Shown here: positions 25,384-34,800 of the stretch, one piece after another
Layout: each line of letters opens with the position of its first letter
Position numbering within the stretch: position 1 is the first letter of the stretch
Origin: Chitinophagaceae bacterium
Lineage (GTDB): Bacteria > Bacteroidota > Bacteroidia > Chitinophagales > Chitinophagaceae
DNA: 53,836 nucleotides
Assembly: GCA_903642275.1 (NCBI GenBank)
Contig: CAHJWK010000019.1
Coordinates: 1-53,836 of the forward strand
Reading direction: 5' to 3'
Notes under the pieces: generated by a model
What the model was told of the DNA's origin: nothing
What the model saw: only the letters and a program-made list of their open reading frames with translations
Database searches by the model: none
Made by a program: the position numbers and the translations under genes

Positions 25384-26463
25384 TTAATTTTTTAAACTTT
25401 GCATATCTATTACATACCTGAAGCGGACATCTTCATCTTTTACCTTATCGAAAGCATCATTAATATTCTTGATGTCAATCATCTCAACTTCCGGTAAGAT
25501 ATTATGTTTGGCACAAAAGTCAAGAACTTCCTGCGTTTCTTTAATACCACCAATCAGTGAGCCGCCAACAGTCCTTGAATATTTTGCCACTTCCATGTTG
25601 TTGGTAGCAGATTTATACTTAGACAATAACCCAACAGTAACAAGGCTTCCCCGCCATTTCAATAAACAGATATATGGATTAATATCAAACGCATCAGGTA
25701 TAGTAACAAGAATATAATTCATTGTTTTTTCTTTTGCCTCCATGGCATCTTTATCTTCTGAAATAAGTACCTCGTCAGCACCTAAAGCCAAAGCAACTTC
25801 ACGCTTTTCTTCTTTGGTAGTAATGGCAACAACATGTGCGCCCATAGCTTTTGCAATTTTTACTCCCATATGTCCCAGGCCACCAATACCTACCACACCA
25901 ACGGTATCGCCTTTCTGTACATTCCAATGATGCAAAGGAGAATAGGTAGTAACGCCTGCGCACAAAATTGGTGCGGTAGCAGATATGTCAAGCACTTCAG
26001 GAATACTCAATAAAAATGCTTCGTTTGCAACAATATGTGTTGAATAACCGCCAAAGGTGTTAAACTTTTTATCTTCAGGGCGGAAGTAACCATTATAAGT
26101 CATCGTTGGTCCAACCGGCCCCTGGCAAAATTGTTCTTCGTTTTCCTGGCATGCCTCGCAGGTTTGACAACTGTCAATCATACATCCAACACCTACAATA
26201 TCTCCTTCTTTAAATTTGGTAACGCTGCTGCCCTTTGATATTATTTTACCAATAACCTCATGCCCGGGCACACAGGGATAAATTGTATTCATCCAGTCGT
26301 TCTCAACCTGGTGAATATCTGAATGGCAAACACCGCAATACATTACTTCAATTAATACTTCATCTTCTTTTGGCTGTTGTCTTTCAACCTCCATTGCTTC
26401 CAGTTTTTTTCCTATTAACGGCGTTCCTGTGGCGCCATAAGCTTTCGTTTTAAATGTGCTCAT
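25384..26463 (-). CDS. Zinc-dependent NAD(P) alcohol dehydrogenase (second copy)
   Basis: A 359-residue medium-chain dehydrogenase, paralogue of the one at 18887. It shows CGVCHSD, PGHEVIG, the structural zinc cysteines in DSCQTCEACQENEEQFC and the Rossmann motif GIGGLGHMGVK. It is about 13 residues longer, with an N-terminal YGATGTPLIGKKL stretch and an insert after QGPVGPTMTYNG, features of the subgroup that reduces cinnamyl-type aldehydes. Likely a broad aldehyde reductase in detoxification. It is a single-gene unit. Confidence 0.9.
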   Translation of the reverse strand: MSTFKTKAYGATGTPLIGKKLEAMEVERQQPKEDEVLIEVMYCGVCHSDIHQVENDWMNTIYPCVPGHEVIGKIISKGSSVTKFKEGDIVGVGCMIDSCQTCEACQENEEQFCQGPVGPTMTYNGYFRPEDKKFNTFGGYSTHIVANEAFLLSIPEVLDISATAPILCAGVTTYSPLHHWNVQKGDTVGVVGIGGLGHMGVKIAKAMGAHVVAITTKEEKREVALALGADEVLISEDKDAMEAKEKTMNYILVTIPDAFDINPYICLLKWRGSLVTVGLLSKYKSATNNMEVAKYSRTVGGSLIGGIKETQEVLDFCAKHNILPEVEMIDIKNINDAFDKVKDEDVRFRYVIDMQSLKN

Positions 26464-26632
26464 AAATTTTTGTTTAGTGATTGAGCAACATAAATCATAA
26501 ATAGTACCTGATATTTTACAAGGCAGGTTTTTGATACAGATTGTCTATGCTAAATATTATGGAAATTTTCTACCCATTTGAAGTAGCATCATGCAACAAT
26601 ATTGTTTTAAAGCTTAGAATATTATTTGATTA

Positions 26633-26640
26633 TATTTTTG
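26633..26640 (+). promoter_or_regulatory. -7 box (TATTTTTG) immediately before the Smr gene
   Basis: It fits TAnnTTTG, and only four bases separate it from the GTG at 26645, so the transcript would be leaderless or nearly so. No -33 TTG at the usual spacing is seen. Confidence 0.35.
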
Positions 26641-26644
26641 TGTT

Positions 26645-26902
26645 GTGGCACGTATTAAAATTGACCTGCATGATATATATAATAACAGTGCTGCTATTGA
26701 TAAAGCCTTGCAACAGGCTTTTGATGATGCTGTAAAAAAGAAAATTCACGAAGTAGAAATTATACCCGGCAAAGGAAGCGGGCAATTGCGTAAAAAAGTA
26801 GAACGCTTTTTACAGCAACCTCATATCAAACCCTTATACCATCGCATTGAAAACGACAGCAAAAACTTTGGGAGGCTGTTTGTTTATTTTAAGTATAAAT
26901 AA
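26645..26902 (+). CDS. Stand-alone Smr domain protein
   Basis: An 85-residue protein that is one Smr domain, as at the C-terminus of MutS2. It begins at GTG and shows KIDLHDI (the DLH motif), VEIIPGKGSGQLRKKV (the nucleic-acid-binding GKGSG loop) and GRLFVYFKY at the end. Smr domains nick or bind branched nucleic acids or stalled-ribosome mRNA. Small single-domain forms are common in Bacteroidota. The start rests on the fold, since no ATG is available upstream in the frame. It converges on the next gene across 8 bases. Confidence 0.8.
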   Translation: MARIKIDLHDIYNNSAAIDKALQQAFDDAVKKKIHEVEIIPGKGSGQLRKKVERFLQQPHIKPLYHRIENDSKNFGRLFVYFKYK

Positions 26903-26910
26903 AAGAAAAA

Positions 26911-27408
26911 TTAATTCCTATGCTTGCCTGTTACAACACTATCAATTTTTTTTCCTACGTGCTTTGCAGTTTTTCCAACCGCAGTGCCGGCATTTGAAAC
27001 AGCGTCTTTGGTAGCGCCCCATGCGTTAGCAATAGCGTGCCCTGATTTATCAAAGAAATTACCTGTTTTGTTTACCACTTCGCCGTCTTCAAGTTTTACC
27101 ATTTTACCATCTCTTTTGGCTGTACCATCACGGTATATTACTGTACCGTTATTAAGAGTGACCACTTTATCTGTCGCCACCCAGTTGCCGTTTTTCATCA
27201 CATATAATTTATTATCCCTGTACACAACATCCCCATCTGCGGGAGCATACGTGATAGTTGTTGTAGTAACTGTATCTGTGGTTACAGATGGAGCAACCAC
27301 AGTACCGGTATCTGCCATTGTTGTGTCGGTGGTTGAAGTGGTTGTACTGTTGTTATTACATGCGGTGAAAGATGCGGCTGTTAATAGAATAGCAAAAATT
27401 CTTTTCAT
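26911..27408 (-). CDS. DUF6799 lipoprotein
   Basis: A 165-residue lipoprotein: lipobox ending at Cys17 (AASFTAC), a Thr/Ser/Asp-rich linker at 18-52, then the DUF6799-like beta unit (DGDVVYRDNKLYVMKNGNW, repeated in shorter form as NGTVIYRDGTAKRDGKMVKL). The C-terminal helix (ATKDAVSNAGTAVGKTAKHV) resembles stress-related YtxH-like tails. Function is unknown; such proteins often accompany envelope-stress genes. The antisense frame of similar length is a shadow. Confidence 0.7.
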   Translation of the reverse strand: MKRIFAILLTAASFTACNNNSTTTSTTDTTMADTGTVVAPSVTTDTVTTTTITYAPADGDVVYRDNKLYVMKNGNWVATDKVVTLNNGTVIYRDGTAKRDGKMVKLEDGEVVNKTGNFFDKSGHAIANAWGATKDAVSNAGTAVGKTAKHVGKKIDSVVTGKHRN

Positions 27409-27522
27409 GGTGATGATTTTGATTTATAATCTGAGCCGAATATAGACGTTTTTATAAAGAACCTTACTTAAACATTTTAAACCGCCAATAAAAAACTGTT
27501 TCGCATGTACCTGACAAGCACA

Positions 27523-27553
27523 AAAAAAAGGCTGCATTATTTGCAACCTTTTT
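27523..27553 (-). terminator. Terminator of katE
   Basis: An A-run, a GCA/TGC stem with GG/CC pairs and a T-run on the minus strand lie 40 bases after the katE stop. Confidence 0.6.
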
Positions 27554-27592
27554 ACCCCATACTTTTCAAATTATTTTATGAAAATCTTATTA

Positions 27593-29776
27593 TCATGCAG
27601 GCACTTTCCTGGCCTTCTCTCTTTCCCAAAAACGGTGCTGCGCTATGGCTGATATAAACTTTGTTGCTAGAGCAGATGCATCATCACTCATAATTATACC
27701 TTCCATGAGAACAGTTTCATCACTATTATCCTCCGGTAGTTTTCTTCCGAAGTACGTTGCTTTAATTACCTGCATTGCATCAGCGTCAAAAGCAATGGCT
27801 TTGCAATGTTTAAATGCTTCATTTAAAAAATGAATAGCATCAGGGTCAGCCTCCAGTGTGGCAACACTATTTGTTCCGCCAGGCACATACACAGCATCAT
27901 AAAAAACAGATGCAGTGGTAAGTAATGATTTGGCAACGGCAACCGGTGTATCGTCAACGCCTGCAATAAAACCAAGCTTTGGTGCAATCACTTCACATGT
28001 AGCGCCCGCAGCCATTAATGCATTTTTTACGGCCTGAATGTTTGCTGCGTTTACCCCATCAGTTGCAAGTATGGCAATTTTACGGGTTTCTATAATATCT
28101 GTTGGTGAATTCTTCATGCTTAGTGCTACCGACTTATCCAGCGAACCTTCTTTAACAACAGATGCATATTCTTCATCACTTGCATCAGCGGGCTTTGTTT
28201 GGTTCAAAAGGGTTTTTACTTCTTTTGGAACATGCATTCCTACATTATAGGCTACTGCACCAGCAAGACCTTCATCAATCTGCGCAAGAAAATATAACAT
28301 GCGTTCTCTTACAGATAAAGTTTCAACCTTACCCAATTCAAAGCTTAAGGCATCGGTAAGATGATTTTTTTCAGGGTCACTTTGGCTGTTCAAAAACAAT
28401 TTAGCCTGGCTGAAATGGTCAAAGAAACTTTTACTTCTTCCACGAATTTTACTCGCTTCGATGCGTTCAGGATAACTTGTAAACCCTCCCTGCATTTTGC
28501 CAGCCTGAAAAGGGCAACCACCACTCATGCCGTTAGGGCTATGCGCTGTTTTACTTTTATTAATTTGTTGCCGCATGTGACCGTCGCGCTGGTTATTATG
28601 TATAGGTGCAATCGGACGATTGATGGGGATCTCATGAAAATTAGGTCCGCCGAGGCGCAGCAACTGCGTATCAGTATAAGAGAATAACCGTCCCTGCAAT
28701 AAAGGGTCATTTGTAAAATCAATACCCGGCACTACATGACCCAGATGAAAAGCCACCTGTTCAGTCTCAGCAAAATAATTGTCCGTGTTACGGTTTAAAG
28801 TCATTGTACCGATTCTTCTTACAGGCACCAGTTCTTCAGGTATTAATTTGGTTGAATCAAGCAAATCAAATTCATATTTATGCTCATCTTCTTCGGGTAC
28901 AATCTGTACACCAAAATCCCATTCCGGAAAGTTACCGTTCTCAATAGCTTCCCATAAATCACGTCGGTGAAAGTCAGGGTCTTTGCCTGAAATAGTCTGC
29001 GCTTCAGTCCAGGCTACAGAATGCACACCTAACTTAGGTTTCCAGTGAAATTTTACAAAACATGATTTGCCTTCTTCATTCACAAAGCGGAATGAATGAA
29101 CACCGAATCCTTCCATCATGCGTAAGCTGCGTGGAATGGCACGGTCGCTCATCAGCCACATAATCATGTGTGCAGATTCAGGTGTATTGGATATATAATC
29201 CCAAAAAGTATCATGAGCTGATGCTGCCTGAGGAATCTCGTTGTGTGGCTCCGGTTTTACGGCATGAATAAGGTCAGGAAATTTAATAGAATCCTGTATA
29301 AAAAACACCGGTATATTATTTCCCACCAAATCAAAATTGCCTTCATCTGTATAAAACTTTACAGCAAAGCCGCGTACATCTCTCGCCAAATCTGAGGAAC
29401 CTCTTGAACCGGCAACCGTAGAAAAGCGTACGAATACAGGCGTTTCTCTTAATGTGTCCGTTAAAAAACCTGCTTTGGTAAATTCACTTAAATCTTCATT
29501 TAGTTTAAACACGCCATGTGCACCTGCACCCCGCGCATGTACAACTCTTTCGGGTATGCGTTCATGGTCAAAGTGCGTAATCTTTTCACGCAGTATAAAA
29601 TCTTCTAACAAGCTTGGGCCGCGTTCACCTGCTTTTAAAGAATTCTGGTCGTCATTTATACGTAAACCCTGGTTGGTGGTTAAAAACTGGCCTGTTGAAT
29701 CTTCGGTGTTTTGCTGCAGGTCTTGTACCTTCTTGTTATCTGTTGTTATATCTTGTTTTGTTGAATCAGTTGGCAT
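27593..29776 (-). CDS. katE: Large-subunit catalase HPII with C-terminal flavodoxin-like domain
   Basis: A 727-residue monofunctional haem catalase that splits hydrogen peroxide. The active-site His80 lies in VVHARGAGAHG, Asn153 in FDLVGNNIPVFF, and the haem-ligand Tyr367 in RLFSYTDTQLLRLGGPNFHE. After about residue 560 comes the class I glutamine-amidotransferase/DJ-1-like domain typical of large catalases (KIAILATDGVNAANI, AVYVPGGTNS). Length matches E. coli HPII. It follows the DUF892 gene by 43 bases on the same strand, which suggests a stress operon. Confidence 0.95.
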   Translation of the reverse strand: MPTDSTKQDITTDNKKVQDLQQNTEDSTGQFLTTNQGLRINDDQNSLKAGERGPSLLEDFILREKITHFDHERIPERVVHARGAGAHGVFKLNEDLSEFTKAGFLTDTLRETPVFVRFSTVAGSRGSSDLARDVRGFAVKFYTDEGNFDLVGNNIPVFFIQDSIKFPDLIHAVKPEPHNEIPQAASAHDTFWDYISNTPESAHMIMWLMSDRAIPRSLRMMEGFGVHSFRFVNEEGKSCFVKFHWKPKLGVHSVAWTEAQTISGKDPDFHRRDLWEAIENGNFPEWDFGVQIVPEEDEHKYEFDLLDSTKLIPEELVPVRRIGTMTLNRNTDNYFAETEQVAFHLGHVVPGIDFTNDPLLQGRLFSYTDTQLLRLGGPNFHEIPINRPIAPIHNNQRDGHMRQQINKSKTAHSPNGMSGGCPFQAGKMQGGFTSYPERIEASKIRGRSKSFFDHFSQAKLFLNSQSDPEKNHLTDALSFELGKVETLSVRERMLYFLAQIDEGLAGAVAYNVGMHVPKEVKTLLNQTKPADASDEEYASVVKEGSLDKSVALSMKNSPTDIIETRKIAILATDGVNAANIQAVKNALMAAGATCEVIAPKLGFIAGVDDTPVAVAKSLLTTASVFYDAVYVPGGTNSVATLEADPDAIHFLNEAFKHCKAIAFDADAMQVIKATYFGRKLPEDNSDETVLMEGIIMSDDASALATKFISAIAQHRFWEREKARKVPA

Positions 29777-29819
29777 AATTAAAATAGTAATTATAATTAA
29801 TAGATAATAGTCAGCGTAA

Positions 29820-30476
29820 CTATTTTTCTGTATCGCTGCTTATTTTTATATCATTGTCTGCAACGCCGGCTAACGTTTCATCAGCCTGTTGCTCTTCTGC
29901 GAGTGTTTCGCTAAGGATGTTTGCTGCATCATTCAAACCCAGCTTGACGGCAAGTTTGCTTAAACCGGTGTAAGCAGAAATTTCATAATGTTCCACCTTT
30001 TGTGAGGCCATAATAATACCCAGATCTCTTGCAGGCGTACCTATGTCAGTATCTTCAATAACGCCTTCACCTTCTTTGGTTAGCCCTTCCATAGCATCAC
30101 ATTTTTCTGCCTGCGGTTTTTTACCTAATAATTCAAACACCTGCTCCAATCTTTCAACATGTGTTTTTGTTTGTTCAAGATGATTTGAAATTGCATCTTT
30201 CAATGAAGATGCGGAAGCTGCATTAATCATTTTGGGCAAAGCCTTAACCAAATGATTTTCTGCCCAGTATAAATCCTTTACTGAATCGGTAAATAATTTA
30301 AATAGGCCATCTTCAGGGTCTAATGATTGTGTGTTCATTTCAGCATTTTCAGTAGGTTGATATTTTGAATCGTTATCTGCTGCGGGTGTAATTGTATCTG
30401 CATCTGTTGTTGAATAAGAAGCAGGTGTTTTTTTACCTAGTTTAACATCAGCGTTTTTTGAACTTAACTTAGCCAT
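29820..30476 (-). CDS. DUF892 ferritin-like stress protein (YciE/YciF family)
   Basis: A 218-residue protein. Residues 1-50 are a Lys/Ser/Thr-rich leader unlike the family core. Residues 55-215 are the DUF892 four-helix bundle: FTDSVKDLYWAENHLVKALP (metal-site Glu and the LYWAE motif), SNHLEQTKTHVERLEQVF, and SQKVEHYEISAYTGL plus LAEEQQADETL at the end. The family is ferritin-like and stress-induced. It is probably co-transcribed with katE. The 320 bases upstream hold no gene or clear site. Confidence 0.88.
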   Translation of the reverse strand: MAKLSSKNADVKLGKKTPASYSTTDADTITPAADNDSKYQPTENAEMNTQSLDPEDGLFKLFTDSVKDLYWAENHLVKALPKMINAASASSLKDAISNHLEQTKTHVERLEQVFELLGKKPQAEKCDAMEGLTKEGEGVIEDTDIGTPARDLGIIMASQKVEHYEISAYTGLSKLAVKLGLNDAANILSETLAEEQQADETLAGVADNDIKISSDTEK

Positions 30477-30795
30477 AAAAGAATATATGTTTAAAAGTGA
30501 ACTGATATTATTACAATTGTTATGCTACGATACAAAACAGCCGGGCTTTTATAGCTGAGCATAAACGCTTTGCTTCTTATAGCTGTTTCGTATTGTAGTT
30601 GGCAACTTTATGATAAACTTTTTCAGGCTGAAAACAACATTTGCAACCAGTTGCAAAAAATAATAATTATATAGAGTTATAATAGTAGTAAGATTAGGTA
30701 GCGAATAGAAGTAATTATAATTTGTTCTCTATAATAAAAGCTGATTGTTTTACTGTAATTACAATTACTTAATCTCATCACCGTTAATTAATCCC

Positions 30796-31643
30796 ATGAA
30801 ATATTATTTGCTCCTTTTTTATCAGTATGCACAGTATGGCTGCATGCACAAAGAACTATTATTTACTGCGGTAAAATGATAGATGTAAGAAATATAAAAA
30901 TGCTTACTGAAGTTACCATTGTTGTTGACAGCGGTGTTATAACAGATGTTTCAAAAGGGTATATGCAGGCAAATTACAGCTTCCGGTGGTGTGCTTAGTT
31001 TGGAAAAAGATGGAACCGGCGCACAGTTTTCAGAAGAAGAAATAAAAGCAATTGTGCAAACTGCCAAGGATTACAAAATGAAGGTAGCGGCACACGCACA
31101 TGGAGCTGAAGCTATAAAACGCGCCATACTTGCCGGCGTTGCTTCAATTGAACATGGTATTTATATGAATGATGAAGATATTACCTTGTTTAAACAATAC
31201 GGCACTTACTACATACCAACAATAATTGCAGGTAAATCGGTTGCTGATTCCGCGTTAAAGCCCGGTTATTTTCCTGATATAGTTGCACATAAAGCAAGAG
31301 CAGTTGGTCCGGTAATTCAAGCAACTTTTGGCAAAGCTTACAAGGCAGGTGTAAAGATTGCTTTTGGTACCGATGCAGGCGTGTATGCGCATGACAAAAA
31401 CTGGATGGAGTTTGTATATATGAATGAAGCAGTATGCCTGCATTGGAAGCTATTAAAGCTGCTACTTTAAGCGCAGCAGATTTAATTGGTGTAAGTGATG
31501 ACAGCGGCGTACTGGAAAAAGGAAAGCGTGCTGATATAATCGCAGTTGATGGAGACCCAACACAAGACATTCATGTTATGGGAAATGTTGTATTTGTGAT
31601 GAAGGTGGGAATAATATATAAAAACATTACAACTGGTAATTGA
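30796..31643 (+). pseudogene. Decayed secreted amidohydrolase
   Basis: Fragments of one amidohydrolase in three frames. ATG 30796 starts a signal peptide (MKYYLLLF) that loses frame in the T6 run at 30815-30820; one more T restores LSVCTVWLHAQRTIIYCGKM. A large internal deletion near 30950 (about 150 codons by family length, taking the HxH site) joins VSKGY to [11 protein letters not shown] missing G near 31430 shifts frame again, before [19 protein letters not shown]. The rest keeps [20 protein letters not shown] and FGTDAGVY. The large deletion means this is true decay. Confidence 0.85.
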
Positions 31644-31857
31644 GAATTGGTTGTACATTTTTATCATCATCACTAAATATTATCGCTATATTATTTATTT
31701 GTAAAAACATAACAGCTATTGTAAACATTATCAGAATATATTTTTTAAAACTTTTCTATATATCAGTCAAACTTCACAATAGCTAATAAAAAAATTATAT
31801 ATTTATTTTTTAGCGGGAAAGTAATTTAATTTTTACCCTTTTCTATTACCATACTAA

Positions 31858-34800
31858 ATGCATAGTTGTCATAAGATTATTTTATTGATTTTATTATTGG
31901 TATGCACAGGCAATGTCGCTAAAGCAATTGTAAAAGCTGGTATTTCGGCCAACGGAAAAAATTTAAGTAAGGGAGACACAGTTAAAGTCTGCAAAGGCAG
32001 CAGTATTATTTTTGTATCAAATGCCCAGGGCGTAACTGATGATAGCATCAGATGGACATTTCAAAACGGTACTCCGCCAACTTATATAGGTGCATCAACA
32101 TCTGTGTCATATAGCAATAATGGCGTAAATAAAGTCACCCAGCGCGTTAGTAACGAAATACAAAAAGACTCGCTTATAGTTTATGTTGCAGTATCAGATG
32201 CAACGCCGCCGTCATCCTTTATATTTTCGCCAAATAATGTATGTGCAAGCTCATCCATAAAATTTACAGGCCCTGCTGGTAATAAATTAAGTTACCTGTG
32301 GGATTTTAGTGATGGCACAACATCTGATTCAACAAATCCTGTTCATATATTTACTTCTGCAACAGGCAACGGTTCGCAAACTTTTAATGTTATGCTTACT
32401 ACTACTAATGAATATAGCTGCACAAGTACATCAACCCAAACAGTAACAGTAAAACAAATACCGGATGCAAGTTTAGACAGAGGAGATAATAATGAAAATT
32501 TCAGCATTTTTAATGGCATTCCAACTTTTAGCAGGTGTGATGTACAGAGCAGTTATATGTTTTCTTTTAAAAACGTTTCAACCACAACTGCGACAAATAC
32601 AAGTTATGATATAGACTGGGGAGATGGAAGCCCTCATGCATTTTTTGATAAGACGTGGGCTTTAGGTTCAATTATAACGCATACTTTTTCTAAAGGTAAT
32701 ACTATTGTAACATTAACGGTTAAAGGCCTGGATGGCTGCCTTTCAAATATCAAATACAATGTTTATTTAGGCACTGACGCAGCGGTAACATTAGGCAAGC
32801 CTAAAGACACCAATATCTGCCAGGATTCATCTGTTTCTTTTCCGCTTGATAAATCAGTTTTAACAAGTAATTCTTTTGGTACTTACTATACGTTTAGTGT
32901 TGATGACGGTTCACCAACAATATATTATCCTTCGTTTGATGCATTGCCTTCTTCCTTTCTTATTACACATACTTTTTTAAAGTCATCCTGTGGCTTACCC
33001 AATAATGCTTTTACGGCAAATTTCATTGCTTATAATGCCTGCTCTGCTACTGGAAGTTCAGCCACTGTTCAGCCAATTTATGTATCCGGTAAAACAGCTG
33101 CCGCTGTATCTTTTCCTTTCGGTAATGTAGCCTGCCTGGGTTCTTCAGCGCTTGTTACTGATAATTCTTTTTTAGGAGGAGAGCCACCGGCGTGTAATCA
33201 AACATCAACACGTGTCTGGGTTATATCTCCATCTGCAGGCGTTACTGTAACTGGAATGCCGGGTTCATTTAAAGGTGATAACACACACACAAATTCCTCA
33301 CAGTGGATGTCAGGTGATGCTACATTAAGTCTGGCATTTACAAAGACAGGAACATATAACGTTACGCTTTACGTATCCAATCAAAGCCATTGCAGCGGCG
33401 GTACAGATAGTACTACGAATACCATTTGCGTTCGCAATCCACCGAAGGCATCTTTTACGATAGATAAGCTATTTGCCTGTGATGATACAACCATAACACT
33501 GCAAAACAAATCCGCGGCCGGTGGCTGTGATGGTGATACTTATTTCTGGGATATTAACTCTAAAGATATTTTTGGTTGCAGCCCTTCCCAGAACTACAAT
33601 TTTGTTCAAAATACAACCAATGTTTCTGTGTCGCCTAAAGTACAATTTATGGGTGCTGGGCAATATTATATCAGCTTAACAGCATCAGCTCTTAATGCAG
33701 GTTCCAGCTGTGCTGTTTCAACATTTAATGATACGTTTACTGTAAAAACAAAACCTGTTGTAAACCTAAATGATTTGTCGCCGGTCTGTATTGGCAATCC
33801 TTTAAATGCAACGGCAACCGTTACAAATTGTTATTCAGTGCAGGCACCAAAGTATGCATGGACGTTCACCGGCAGCACCACGCCAACCTCCACTGCCGAT
33901 ACGCCAAAAAATATAATTTATACAACAGCAGGTACATATCCTGTTAAGCTTTCAGTTCAAAACGAATGTGGTATTTCAACTGATGTTGACAGTGCTCATA
34001 TAATTGCCAAGCCTGTTGCCCTTGCCGGCGCAAATAAAACTGTTTGCAGTGGTAACATTTTTTCCATCGGAAAGAATACTGAAACCGGCTTTATTTATAA
34101 ATGGTCACCTTCAACCGGCTTAAGTGATGCCACTGTTGCACAACCAACAATAACACTTGCATACAACGGTAAAAATGATGATACTACTTATAAATATATA
34201 CTTAATGTTTCAGCCGGTGCAAGCTGCCAAGACAATGACACCGTTTTAGTTAAAGTAAAAAAATCACCTTCATTAATCATCAACCCAATTGATACAATTA
34301 TATGCAGCGGGTCAAGTGCAAGAATTATTGCTTCAGGTGCTGATACTTATCTGTGGTCTCCCTCCGCAGGATTAAACACTTCAATCAATGATACAGTAAT
34401 TGCGAAGCCCTCCACAACAACTGCATATACATTGATAGGAACTTTAAACAATGGTTGTAAAGACACTGTTGTATCAACCATAAATATTGCACCGGCAGCT
34501 AAAGCATCTTTTACAGCAACGCACAACTCAGGCTGTATAAATTTTCATCTCGAAGATGTTATAAGTGTACATATTTATCCTGATACAAATGGTATTTATT
34601 ATTGGTATGCAAACAATAAGCTCATAGATTCAACAACCGGTAACTTCCCCGGTTATGTAATGACAATTCCGGGCGATTCTGTTATCATCAAGCTGGTTGT
34701 ATCAAGCAAGTATGGTTGCAAGAAAGATAGTATGCAGATGAAATTTTACAGCCTGCCTTCTGTATTGGCACAATTCAAATCAAGTATAACTTCTGGTTGC

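Noticed and set aside
26924-27445. 173-residue rightward frame
   Set aside because: It is antisense to the DUF6799 lipoprotein, which has a clear lipobox; the antisense product is a Val/Thr/Ser-rich shadow.
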